Below are positions 1-10,726 of a stretch of 64,000 nt of DNA, in pieces. The position numbers and the translations under genes are program-made. Position 1 is the stretch's first letter. Every line of letters begins with the position of its first letter. The stretch spans positions 12,705,301-12,769,300 of the forward strand of contig NW_027184085.1 of the NCBI RefSeq assembly GCF_041296385.1. The letters run 5' to 3'. The DNA comes from Aphelocoma coerulescens. Its lineage: Eukaryota; Chordata; Aves; Passeriformes; Corvidae. The notes below the pieces were generated by a model. It worked only from the letters and a program-made list of their open reading frames with translations. It did not search any database and had not been told where the DNA came from.

Positions 1-3000
1 TTGTCTTTGATTGTCTTTTGAGTGTATTGTCATTATAGAGAGGTGCGAAGTTTGAAAAGTTGGTTTCATCCTTGTCCTTTCTGTGGAAGGGCAGGAGTTC
101 ATCTCTTTCTACTTTCTCCATCAAGAAAGTCTCTCCATTGATTAGTTCCACAAGTAAGTTTTCTGTATCTGTTAGTGAAAGGAGATTTCAAGATCTAGGC
201 AGTTGGCACCAAAAGTTACATTCTAATACATCTGTTACATTTAGTGGCTTCAGTACTGCTAACTAAGTCCTTGGAACATGACATAACTCAGGTCTTCAGT
301 TCCCATTGCTCCCCTCACAACGGCCTCTATACCCTCATCAGATACAAGATGTTAATCAATACTAAATCATTATCTTCTCTCTTGAAAGAATGTGTAGTAT
401 TACAGATAGATGTAGCTATTATTTCTCAAGACTCAGATTATCTGAGTTGGAAAAAAAGTGATTCAAACAGGATGTTACAGAAGTGGATTGACTTTTTCCA
501 CAATGATTTCCACAGGATTGACATCCTCTTCTCTAGTTACATTGTGATATTTTGATGATATAATTTCTTCAGGAAGGTAGTGAAACTTAGCGCACACTTT
601 CTTCTCTTCTAACTACTGCCAGTAGTCACATTTCCTGTATTACTTGGTGCTGTTGAAGGCTTTTGAAGCAAGTAGAGGTCTATATTCTGAACCAATTTTG
701 TTTACTTAACTGAAATTGTGCTTTGTTCGTGTTCTGAAGTTGACTACTCCAAGAAAGTTCAGGAAACCCTCTTAAGTTTTAGAAATTGTCCCAGGAATTT
801 CTGTTGTTCTCAGGCATCTTTTTTCCTTTTGGGAGATGGGAATGTTGAGGGAGAAATTTCTTTTTGGTAACCTCAGTTCTTTGCATTAACTTGTGCTTTG
901 CCACTGTTCAGGTACACATGAGTTATTTTTGTGTGTAGTTAAGCAGTTCAAAGTTAGTGCATCACTTGCAGACTAAACATTTCCTAGAACATTACATGAA
1001 GTTCTTGTTTTTCAAGATTTAGACCTGCTACAGAATTAATTTTCAGATACAAAGTTTATACATCAGGATCTTTCATGCTTTTCTAAAAACTCCAAATACT
1101 GTGAAACAAAAACGTTTAACATATTAATGCTAAAAGGAGCTTGAGTCTTTTAGCAACAGGAAGAGGGAAGATAACCTTGAAAATTACGTAAAAACCCAGA
1201 AAGTAACCCATCTTTTTCAGATACTCTTTTTCAAATTGATTTAGCTTTTTTATTTTACTCAGATTTGCTAGGTTTTAATCTGAGCTCTTCCATACATAGA
1301 AGTGTATGGTTAGATTTTAGGCATCTTCAAAGATACTTTTCTATAATACCGCTGTCTTAACAGACTGAGGAATTCTGCTTTTGCTTGTGAAAGGCACTGT
1401 TTTCTGGCATTTGTGAAAAGAGTAATGAAATCATTAACCATTTCATTGGGAGGATAATATTTTTTTTTAACTTGAAAGCATTAGATGAATTTTTTTAATG
1501 AGACAAACTGACTTGTGTATGTGTGTTTTTCCCTATATATTTTACCCCTGAGGGTCCATTTTACCCACTTCTTTGGAATCTTACTGTGGATTCTTTGAAT
1601 TAGGAAGTATTGAAGCTTTAATAACTTTATTTCCAATAATTGGATCAGTTAGGGGGCATTTGGATGCCTGCTGTGGGCCCTTCTTTTTTTGGTTCGTTCC
1701 AAGCCCTTAGCAGCAGAGACACACATCCCAAGAGTGTGAATCTGCCGGAGCAAAACTCTCAAAACTACAGTTATAGGTAAGTACCCTTTTTCTCTTACTT
1801 TTTAAGTTCTTACCTGGCTCCTCTCCCTTTCTCCCCATTACCCATCTCCCCCATAAAATTCCCTAAAGAGGAAACTAATAGAAGAATACTATTAAGAATG
1901 AATAGTTTGTTTATGTCTAATTTTATGTAGCAAATTAATGAAATGACAGAATGTGTAATTATAACCAGTATATTAGCATTCATTTCCAGAAATGTTGTAG
2001 GGGGCTTATTTCCTTAAAAATGGAGCTTTAAGTAGTAATTTGTATAGTAGTTTTGCAGATTACAGTCATTAATACCAGAAGGTGAAGAGATACAGTGTGA
2101 AAGATAAATAGCTCTGTGTGTAGTAGAATGTGAGACTTAGTTATCATGTGTTTTGTGTATAGAAGCTTTCCTTAGGTCTGCATTTTGTAGTGTAATGTAA
2201 TGGATGAAACTGGTGCTTCATATAGCTCTTCCAAGAAAAAGCAGCTTTGCAGCTTCCATGTCGTGTCGGAGACAGATATTGTGTTTGTGTGTGTTCAGAC
2301 ATGTTTTAAGAAGTGAAGGGAAGAAATTCCTGTTCTATTAGAGGAACTGCAATGAAATGTTGCAATGTTTCCACCCATCTGGGAAAAGTTACTTCCTTTT
2401 ACAGTTTTTATAAAGATTAAAATAGTTACAAAATTATTTTTTTTTAAATGGTAGGGTCATATAATTTAATAGAATTTTTATTTGTGCTCATATGTAACAT
2501 GAAATCAAAATTCCCCTATTTATTCTAGGTTGTGCTTTACATAGGGTAGTGCAGAAAACTGCTCTTGTAAGAAGGTGTAGAAAATAACTAAACTGTAGCA
2601 GTTTAGCAAGAAGCCTTCTTTGTTTCAGTCTATACCATGAACTAAGACCAGAAAATTCAATATAAATTTCGTGTAATGTATACCCTTGTTTGTACCTGTT
2701 GGATGAAAGGATTTATGATACTATTTACCCAGTAACAACTCAGCTTCTGGGAGACTAATTTCTCTATAATGTTTTTAAATCTTGATAAAGAAATGGCATG
2801 AGTAGTAATTAAACCCTATTAAGAGCTTAATCCCATCATTTCTGTAGTTTGCAGTCACTAAGTTCACTCTGACATCAGCCTAAGAAGACAGATTTTTTTT
2901 TCAATGTCATGCAATATAAATGTTATTGATCTAGTTAATTGATGGTATTTTTGAGTGTAAGGCGTTGTGTCAGAACAAAATCAGCAGCTTGAAGGGAGAA

Positions 3001-6000
3001 GGGAAAGTCACTTCTTATTTCTGAAGTTTTCTGTCTATACAAATGAATGAAAATCTAATTGGATATGTTGGCTGTGGTACTTTGGTTTTCATTAAGTCTG
3101 ATATTAGTGTGTTGCATTTTTCTTGTGGAATTAGATGCTGCACTGGGTATTTCAAAGTAAGTGCGCTTCAGGTTTTGCTCAGGTATTTTGAGATTACAAA
3201 ATTGTAATTTTGCACAAAGCACTCACGTGGATAAAACTCAGTGTTTATGTTGAAAAATCTATCTCATAAATAAATTAAAGTTGTATGGTTTGTAAGACAG
3301 CAATATTAAATTCAGGGAGCTTAAGTTACAGTTTCCAATCTCTAAACAAATGTAGGTATTTGATTATACTTTTCTGTAGTTTAATTTTTGTTATTTCCTG
3401 GTGTAGTATTTCCTTGGTATTACTGTAGTTGATAGAGAATAATGAGTTACCAGACGTCCTTAAGTAGAAAAATTCATAAGACAGTAAGATGATTGTGTTA
3501 TTGCTATATTTAAGCAAGCAAACAAAACTTCAGAATATTCATTTTGATAAAGTCTTCTACATCTTAAGTTATGTCAGGGATCGCTGTAGCCTTTTCATGT
3601 TTTGAACTGAGTGAGTTTAGACATCCCTTCTGATGGGGTTTCCTTTTTGGACAGTGACCAGAAGTTCGATGAAGTCTTTGAACAGGTCGCTAAAGATTAG
3701 CAGCTGTTTCTGTTCTGAGTCTTGCAAGTCCCTTTCTTTGAACTGTGGCAGCTGGAAGTCCTCTGGTCACTTCTTCAGAGATTTTTGGAATTACGTGCCA
3801 TTCTATAAAGCTTCCTATATGAGTTTCATGACTGTACTTTCTTGATTTCTTCTGTAAGGGAGGAAGCAGTGAGAATAAAATCTTTGCTTTGTGTTGGCTA
3901 AATCTCTCCTTCAAGGGGAGGAGCTGGTACTGTGGAAATCTGTTCTACTGATGGGAAGGGTTCTCTTTGGTTGTTCAGTTCTTTTTTTCAGTTGGCATAG
4001 GACTTTGAGGGGAGATCAGATGGGAGCAAACTCTCATGGTTGTCAATGGTGTGCATTCATGAAGGAGTAGGAAAGAATGGATTTTTGCCCTCACTCCATT
4101 GATAGGTCATCCATTGGTAACCATTGAAGTAATTTTAAAGATTCCTTGTATGCAGATTAGATTCTTGTGTTCTACAGAGCACTGTTGGTTGGGGGGACAG
4201 GGCACTTAGACAGCTTTGAAGAGATCTGTGAAAAATAACTAAGAAAAGGAAACAGTTGACAGTAGACATGTTTCTTATTTGGACATTTAGCTATGTGTCA
4301 CCTGTTGAAAATTTCTGATCTTGATTGCTAGCTTAAATAAGATAAGCTTGTAATTTGCCTCTGTCTGACTTGTCTCTGATGTTGTTAAAAATTGAAGGTT
4401 TGACAATATGTAATAACCCCTTAGGGCTACTATATTTGAGTTAAATTTATTAATTAGTGATATCATTAAATAAGTGATATTTCAAATGAGTGGAAGTAAT
4501 CTCTAATATGAGACATTAGAAGAGTTAGAGCTTTAAAAATGTAAAACTCTTAAATGTTATGCTTTACAAAAAGAAAAGTTGTACTTTCAATTACCATTGA
4601 AATGGTTCATCTAGAATTCAGCATTAGAAGATCAATCTTATTTGTGTCTCGGAAGAGGAGAATATTCATATTTAACCATTTTGGATATGAAGTCTCCCCC
4701 TGAGTCCCTTGCAAGGTGTAAATGGGGAAACAAAAATTTATTGTTTTTGTCTGTTTATAAGTATACCAAACAGTATTAGAAGAGGGAAGTGTTACCATTC
4801 TACTAGAAGGAAGCATAGCAACCATGCTCATGGCTATTATTTAGACTTGTTACCTTTTCACAGATACTTACAAAAGGCCCATTTCAATTTGGTAGGCCAA
4901 GCAGTTCTAGAACTGGGTATCATTCAATTATACTTAGTTGTTTAAAGAGTTTATTCTGGGATTTAAGGCAATCACCAGGCTTTCAAGGAAGCAGTAACCT
5001 AGGGGTTTCAGCATTAAAGGGTTTCAGCATTAAAGGTGTTTTGACTGCTGCTTTGGAAAGATTCCTGGGTGAGTAAAAGAATAGAGATACTTTTATAATA
5101 CAGCTCTCCTCATCCAGCTGCTGCTTCTAACACTTCCTCCGCTTCCAAGCATCTTTGTTTTCAGGATGAATGTTCTTCAAGTCATGTTTGCCTCGTAGTT
5201 TCAGCAGAAATGTATCTCAAGGTGTCTGTGGTTATTCCAGTGCAATGTGGTTTTTTGCACAAAGGTTCCACAGTAATTAATTAATTTCTTAATCTTGAAG
5301 TTTTCGTAACTTGGATGTGCAGATATTTCCAAAGGTGAAGGCCATAACCTGTCTCCAGGAATACTGTTCAAAAGGGATTGGTGGGAGATTACCACTTGGA
5401 AATCCTGCTTTTTTTTTGCCATGTCACACTTGTGGCTCCAGTAATGTTTTGTTTCTTGTGCCACAATGAATAATTTCATTTGCTAGAACAGCTCTACTAT
5501 TTTTCAGTGTAATGTAGCTTATGATCTTGCTTTGAATTCCAAGGTACTGCCTTTTTTAGTGAGCATGTTGCAAAGTAAAAAGAATATTCTTATGGATTTG
5601 CCAACTCAAAAGGATTCATACGTAGAGTAACTGGGATCAGACTGTTCTCTGAACTACCATAAATTTGTTAAAGGAATTGGAAAAAATGTAGATATATTTT
5701 GAATATATCTACAGCCTCAGAGAAAGGTGGAGGAGTGAATAATGGTTTTGGAAACAATCTGAAACAACGAACTTGTATACCAAATCATTAATATAGTAAA
5801 AAAGCTCTTCTGTAACTTACTACATATTCCTTTTACTATGGAAACTGTTACAAAGATGGAAGCAAAAGCGTCCTGATCACACTTTATTGGACTAAAGAGC
5901 TTGTGAGCCAGCATATTTGGAACTGTGACAAGCTTTAGATCTAGGTCTGTAGGATTTCAAAGAAAGACATTAGTCTGATATTTTGGTGAAGTCCTAGATC

Positions 6001-9000
6001 CCCCTATTAATAGAAATACTACTGTTTATGGAATGAAGTGGATGAAGCTTGGATACTGATGCCTTGAAGGATACAAAGTATATTTCAGTGGATGCTGTAA
6101 AAGTTCATCTGTTCATTTTGGGACTCATGACTTACGAAGCAGGTATATGCAAACTAGCATATATTTGACTGTAAAAGAGAAGATCTGAACACATCTGTTT
6201 TCAGAGGTTCACTACTCTATCCTCACCTCTATGATTCTAATGCTCATATAGCTGAAAGTGAGTTCAAGATTTTATAAAGCCCACAAAATCCAATGGTATA
6301 TTTCAGCTTTCAAATTTTTGCAGCTATCATGTCAAATTAAAAAGTTTTTATCCTTATTCAATGGAGTTTTTTCATTGTACTTGAGAAGGCAGTGGAACTA
6401 TGTATTCATCCTACCTTTTTTCCCCTAGTTCAACCGGATATTTTCTTGTACTCGGGACAGCTTTTTTGTCCTAGATACAGAATTCTCATAGAGGCAAAGC
6501 AGTAATGATCGAGTCTAGTTTTGAGGCTCACCTTCAAGATGCACTGGAAATACAAAGAAATCTGTGAGTCATCTTAACTCTGTCTGCAATCACCTTGCCA
6601 TCTAAGAAAATAAAACTTTGAAGGTGTCCCTTTCTTCTCAGACAAGATGTCAAGTTACTAAAATATCAGTATGCTATTGTCAAGAGAAATGAAGAATGTG
6701 CATCAGAAGAGCTATGTATTTAGAGTGAATATGTGTGCCAAGTTGTGATGTGATCATCTACTTTTGTGTTGTCAACTTACAATTTGACATTTTGGATGAT
6801 GAAGAACAGCAGCATGTTGAGCCTGGTCACTTACAGAAGTCCAAGCAAGAAAATTGGCCCTACTTGAATTGTTTTGGTTGTTTATTCTTGGTGCCTTCAG
6901 CATGAGGGCTCTGAAAGGTGAGTTTTGAATGATCCAGCTACAGCTGTTTAAGGCACCATAGCTTGTGGCCATCTGCTCCTATAATAGGCATAAGAGAGGA
7001 AAACATTTTCTTGCTTTTAACTGAATCATTCAGCCTGGTAGGTTAATACAAACCACCTTCACTGGTGCCTTATGGTGATGCATTAGACAGTGAAATGTAG
7101 TTGTGGAAATATGAATGTGTGTTCCCTTCTGCAACAGGTAATAACTTCAGTTAAAGGGATGGGGCAGATAATGAATAACAGTAATGTCTTAAAGACTACT
7201 GTTAGATCCACCATCAGAGCTTTTACAGGATTTTTTTCATTGTGCCTGGCATTGCTGGACTAAAATGACAAGGCTGACCAACTTTCTCATAAGAATGCAA
7301 GTTTCTGAACTTATGTTTCAAAATTTAAAGAGTTTTAATTGAAAAGTAAGGTAATGATGTGTGTGGATGTATTGTATGTTTGTTTTAATCCATAATGTAG
7401 AAAAAATCATCTGTGTAAATCCTGATATGAATCCAGCAGCTGCTGTAGCACAAAAAAAGCAAAAATCTCCATGCTAAAAAGCTGCATCTTTGATTTGGAA
7501 AATTTATTTTGCTTCACACGTCTATCATAAAGTTGGCAGTCATTCCTACAGGCTTTTATTGGGCTTTGCAAAGTTCTTTATTTGCAGTTGATCAGTTTCT
7601 GCATGGAGTTCATTGTATCTGTCCTTACTGTCTTCCAGCCACTGAATCTTGTACAGAATTTTTGTGGTTTAGAAAGTTAGAGATACCCAAATAGATTTGA
7701 GGATGAAAGTGATGGGGGGGAAAAAGCCTGTTTGCATCACTGGAATTGACCATGTTACTGCTTGTTATTGTGGCCTAATTTTCATTTTGGGGGTGATCCT
7801 TCAAAGTATTTCTAAATAAGAATGTTCTAAAAATTTACAAGAAATTAGAAGTCATATATTGTAATTCTGGTTTACAGTTCCAGAGGAGTGTGTGGTTTTT
7901 TTCATTGGCATTTATTTCCTCTTTCTTGATTGCATCCTCCTTACCATTCATTCACCTGCTCTGAATAGGAGAGCTGGTTCATTGTGTCTAGTGATAAGGC
8001 ACCACAAACGTAGGCACAAAGTACAACATCTTTCTAAAGTTGCATTTGTGGTCTAGGGATTTTGACAATACATCTGTGTTTAGTCATTCCTTAGACTTAA
8101 AATCATATTCCCTGATTACAGAGAAAGTAGGATTTTTTAGACAAATTACATGGTGATAGTTGAGAAATGAGAATATATGCGTTAGTGCAGGTAGGGCGTC
8201 TAGTTTTCATGGCAGAAATTATTTTTAGTTTAGAGTTCCATGTTGGTAATATAAATGGGTTGAAGTTTGTATGAGTAGAATATACTCTTTTGGATACTTC
8301 CATGTGCTTCTCATTTCTATGAATTCTACCAAATTTCAGGGTGTGTGGTTGGCTCACTTTATTTTTCTTTATTCTGCACCTAATGATTTTTTAGTGTAAA
8401 CTGAAAGGCTTATTGCAGAGTTGGGTTCTTGACAGAAAATTATTGCTATACTTTTTGTTTCATCTGTAAAAAGCATTAAGGGAAAATACTCAAGTTTTTA
8501 AATGTGTAGTGGTCCCCAACCTAATATGCATGTGTTATGGTAGAGACTCCAATCCTTGGTGTACTGCTTAGCTTCAAAGAGAAGCATGGAGTGGTGGAGT
8601 AGTTACTTTATCAGTTTTGTTCATTGTTTGTGTGTTCCCTGACTAAAATGTGCGAAGTCCAACTGATGCACTGAACCAAGTAGGGAAAACCTCTGTCATA
8701 ATCATTGCAGATCCTTGCTTAGTACATGTATAATAATGCAGGTTGAATCTGCAGAAGATATCTTTTATAGCAGTATTCCTCAAAAAGTAGTTATGAAGAT
8801 GCACCTTAACTTTGACTTTTCCAGCTTCTGCTTCAAGTGTAATTGAGTAGTTTGGGGGTTTTTTAAATGGTGTGGGGTTTTTTGGTCTTAATGTATTGTA
8901 GCTGCTTTATTAGGTGGTTCTCTTGGGAATTACACAGGGCCTTTGATTTCATGTGTTTTGAGGGAGGGTTTTTTTAATAACTAACTGGCATCTGTGGTAG

Positions 9001-9205
9001 ACTGACAATGAATGATAGCCTGAATACATGAAGTAGTATTAGCTAGGGAAGTCCTATTCTTGCTTTTAAATTCAGTGGATTTTGCCATGTTTGCAATACA
9101 TGCTGAGGAGGATTAATTGTGGGAGTGGAGGGGAATGGACATTCTTCCTTGGACATTTATCAGTTTTTATATATAATTTGTGATCTTTTCTCTTTTAACT
9201 TTCAG
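1..9205 (+). other. NIPBL intron 9 (3' part, cut by window start)
   Basis: AT-rich DNA with no exon recognised as NIPBL exon 9, which must lie upstream. It ends in the strong acceptor tract of exon 10. No CR1, LTR or long simple repeat was recognised. It holds one well-formed cryptic exon candidate (1711-1776) and some minus-strand frames of uncertain meaning around 3600-4100 (see findings). Confidence 0.85.
1711..1776 (+). other. Candidate cryptic/poison exon in intron 9
   Basis: A pyrimidine-rich tract and cccttag acceptor precede a 66-nt segment that starts CAGCAGAG and ends at AG/gtaagt, a full U1-type donor. Length is a multiple of three. Read in the phase left by exon 9 it meets TGA at 1737-1739, so inclusion would give an early stop and likely mRNA decay. 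A different frame is fully open (SRDTHPKSVNLPEQNSQN). No transcript evidence is available here; it may be a chance pairing of sites. Confidence 0.3.
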
Positions 9206-10726
9206 ATAAGCCTCTGAAGAAGCGAAAACAAGAAAACAAACCACCAGAGGCTGGAGGTGCTACTGGAGGAAATAGAGCAGCTTCTCAGGAGACAGGTTCT
9301 GCAGGAAATGGGGCAAGGCCAGCATTGATGGTTAGTATTGATCTGCAGCAAGCAGGAAGAGCAGACTCTCAGGCAACAGTAACTCAGGATTTGGACACCA
9401 TCAGAAAACCTGAAGAAATTAAGCAGTATAATGACGGGTTTGTGTGTGTTCCCCAAGAAGACACTGTTGGAGCTCTTAAATTTAAACCTGAAAACCATCC
9501 AGAAATTTTTAGAAAAAAGTCAGACTTTGAAAGTCAAAAGACAGATATCCAGCAAAATGAAAACAGACAAATGGAATTCCAGCAAAATGAGAGCAGACGG
9601 TTGGAAAGTAAATACAATGAGAGCAAGCAGTTAGAAGTGAAACATGAAAGCAGACAAATGGAGATGAAACAAAATGAGAACAGACAGACAGAATTGAAAC
9701 AGAATGAGAGCAGGCAAATGGAGATGAAACAAAATGAGGGAAAACAAAATAATGGCAAACAGGAAATACGGCAGAGGCCAGAAACGCCAAAACAGAAGAG
9801 TGAAGGCAGACCTGAAACACCAAAACAGAAGAGTGAAGGGAGGCCAGAAACACCAAAACACAAACACGATAATAGGAGGGACTCCAGTAAACCTTTGTCA
9901 GACAAGAAGATAGAAATATCTAGGCACAAACTAGATGTGAAATCTGATCCTTCAAGGATGAAACCTGAAAGTAGACCTGATCCAACAAAACAGAGGCCTG
10001 ATGGGCGCTCAGTTTCTGATACACCAAGGCGTGACCATGATAGCCTTAAACAAAGATCTGAGGACAGGGGGGATTCAGAGAGATACAGAGGAGATCCATC
10101 CAAGATTAGAAGGCCTGAATATTTGAGATCCTCAAACAAAAGTGAACATGATTCTAAGCATGGTATTAAATCTGATGGTTCAAAACCTGAGAAATTTGAA
10201 AGGAAGTATAGGCAAGAGCCTGGTGATTCAAGGTTTTCTTCTGGGGATCAGAAATCAAGACCTGATAGCCCTCGTATTAAACAGGAAGGTAAAGGGGATT
10301 CTAGCAAATCAAGACCTGATAAACCCGGTTTTAAGTCACCAAACAGCAAGGATGAACGAAGGACAGATGGTAATAAGAGTAAAGTAGATAGTAATAAAGC
10401 ACATGGTGACAATAAAGCAGAGTTTCCCAGTTATTTGTTGGGGGGAAGATCTGGTGCACTGAAACATTTTGTCATTCCAAAAATCAAGCGTGATAAAGAT
10501 GGCAATGTTTCTCAGGATTCAAGGAAAACTGAATTTAGAGGTGAACAGAAGGACAAAGTAGAGAAGATTGGGCTAGTTGAAGATCTAAATAAAGGAGCTA
10601 AACCTGTAGTTGTCCTTCAAAAGCTTTCTTTGGATGATGTGCAGAAATTTATTAAGGACAGAGAAGATAAATCAAGGGGCTCTTGTTTTAAACCTAACAA
10701 GAACAAGTCATCCAAACCTAATAAAG
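9206..10726 (+). CDS. NIPBL: NIPBL exon 10 (large disordered exon)
   Basis: 1521 nt, entered in phase 1: the first two bases finish an Asp codon begun in exon 9, and it leaves in phase 1 (G of a Gly codon). The acceptor follows a strong pyrimidine tract (cttttaactttcag) and the donor is AAAG/gtaag. It opens with the basic KPLKKRKQ, an NLS-like cluster. Then come a decapeptide repeat block, an undecapeptide PETPKQK block, a long Arg/Lys/Asp/Ser-rich low-complexity stretch, the conserved [16 protein letters not shown] segment, and [14 protein letters not shown] with the HP1 chromoshadow-binding PxVxL motif. It corresponds to human residues about 499-1041 but is 35 codons shorter. Predicted mostly disordered. 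The frame stays open past the donor to a stop at 10861. Confidence 0.97.

Noticed and set aside
1..9205. Search for NIPBL exon 9 upstream of exon 10
   Set aside because: No segment encodes the expected exon 9 sequence (for example the ELDALAEIERIERE region); it must lie outside the window.
9534..10139. 201-codon minus-strand open frame opposite exon 10
   Set aside because: Antisense shadow of low-complexity coding sequence; composition (Cys/Phe/Leu/Ser runs) mirrors the Lys/Glu/Arg codons of NIPBL.
10142..10387. 81-codon + frame inside exon 10
   Set aside because: Out-of-frame shadow of NIPBL exon 10, which is clearly the real frame.
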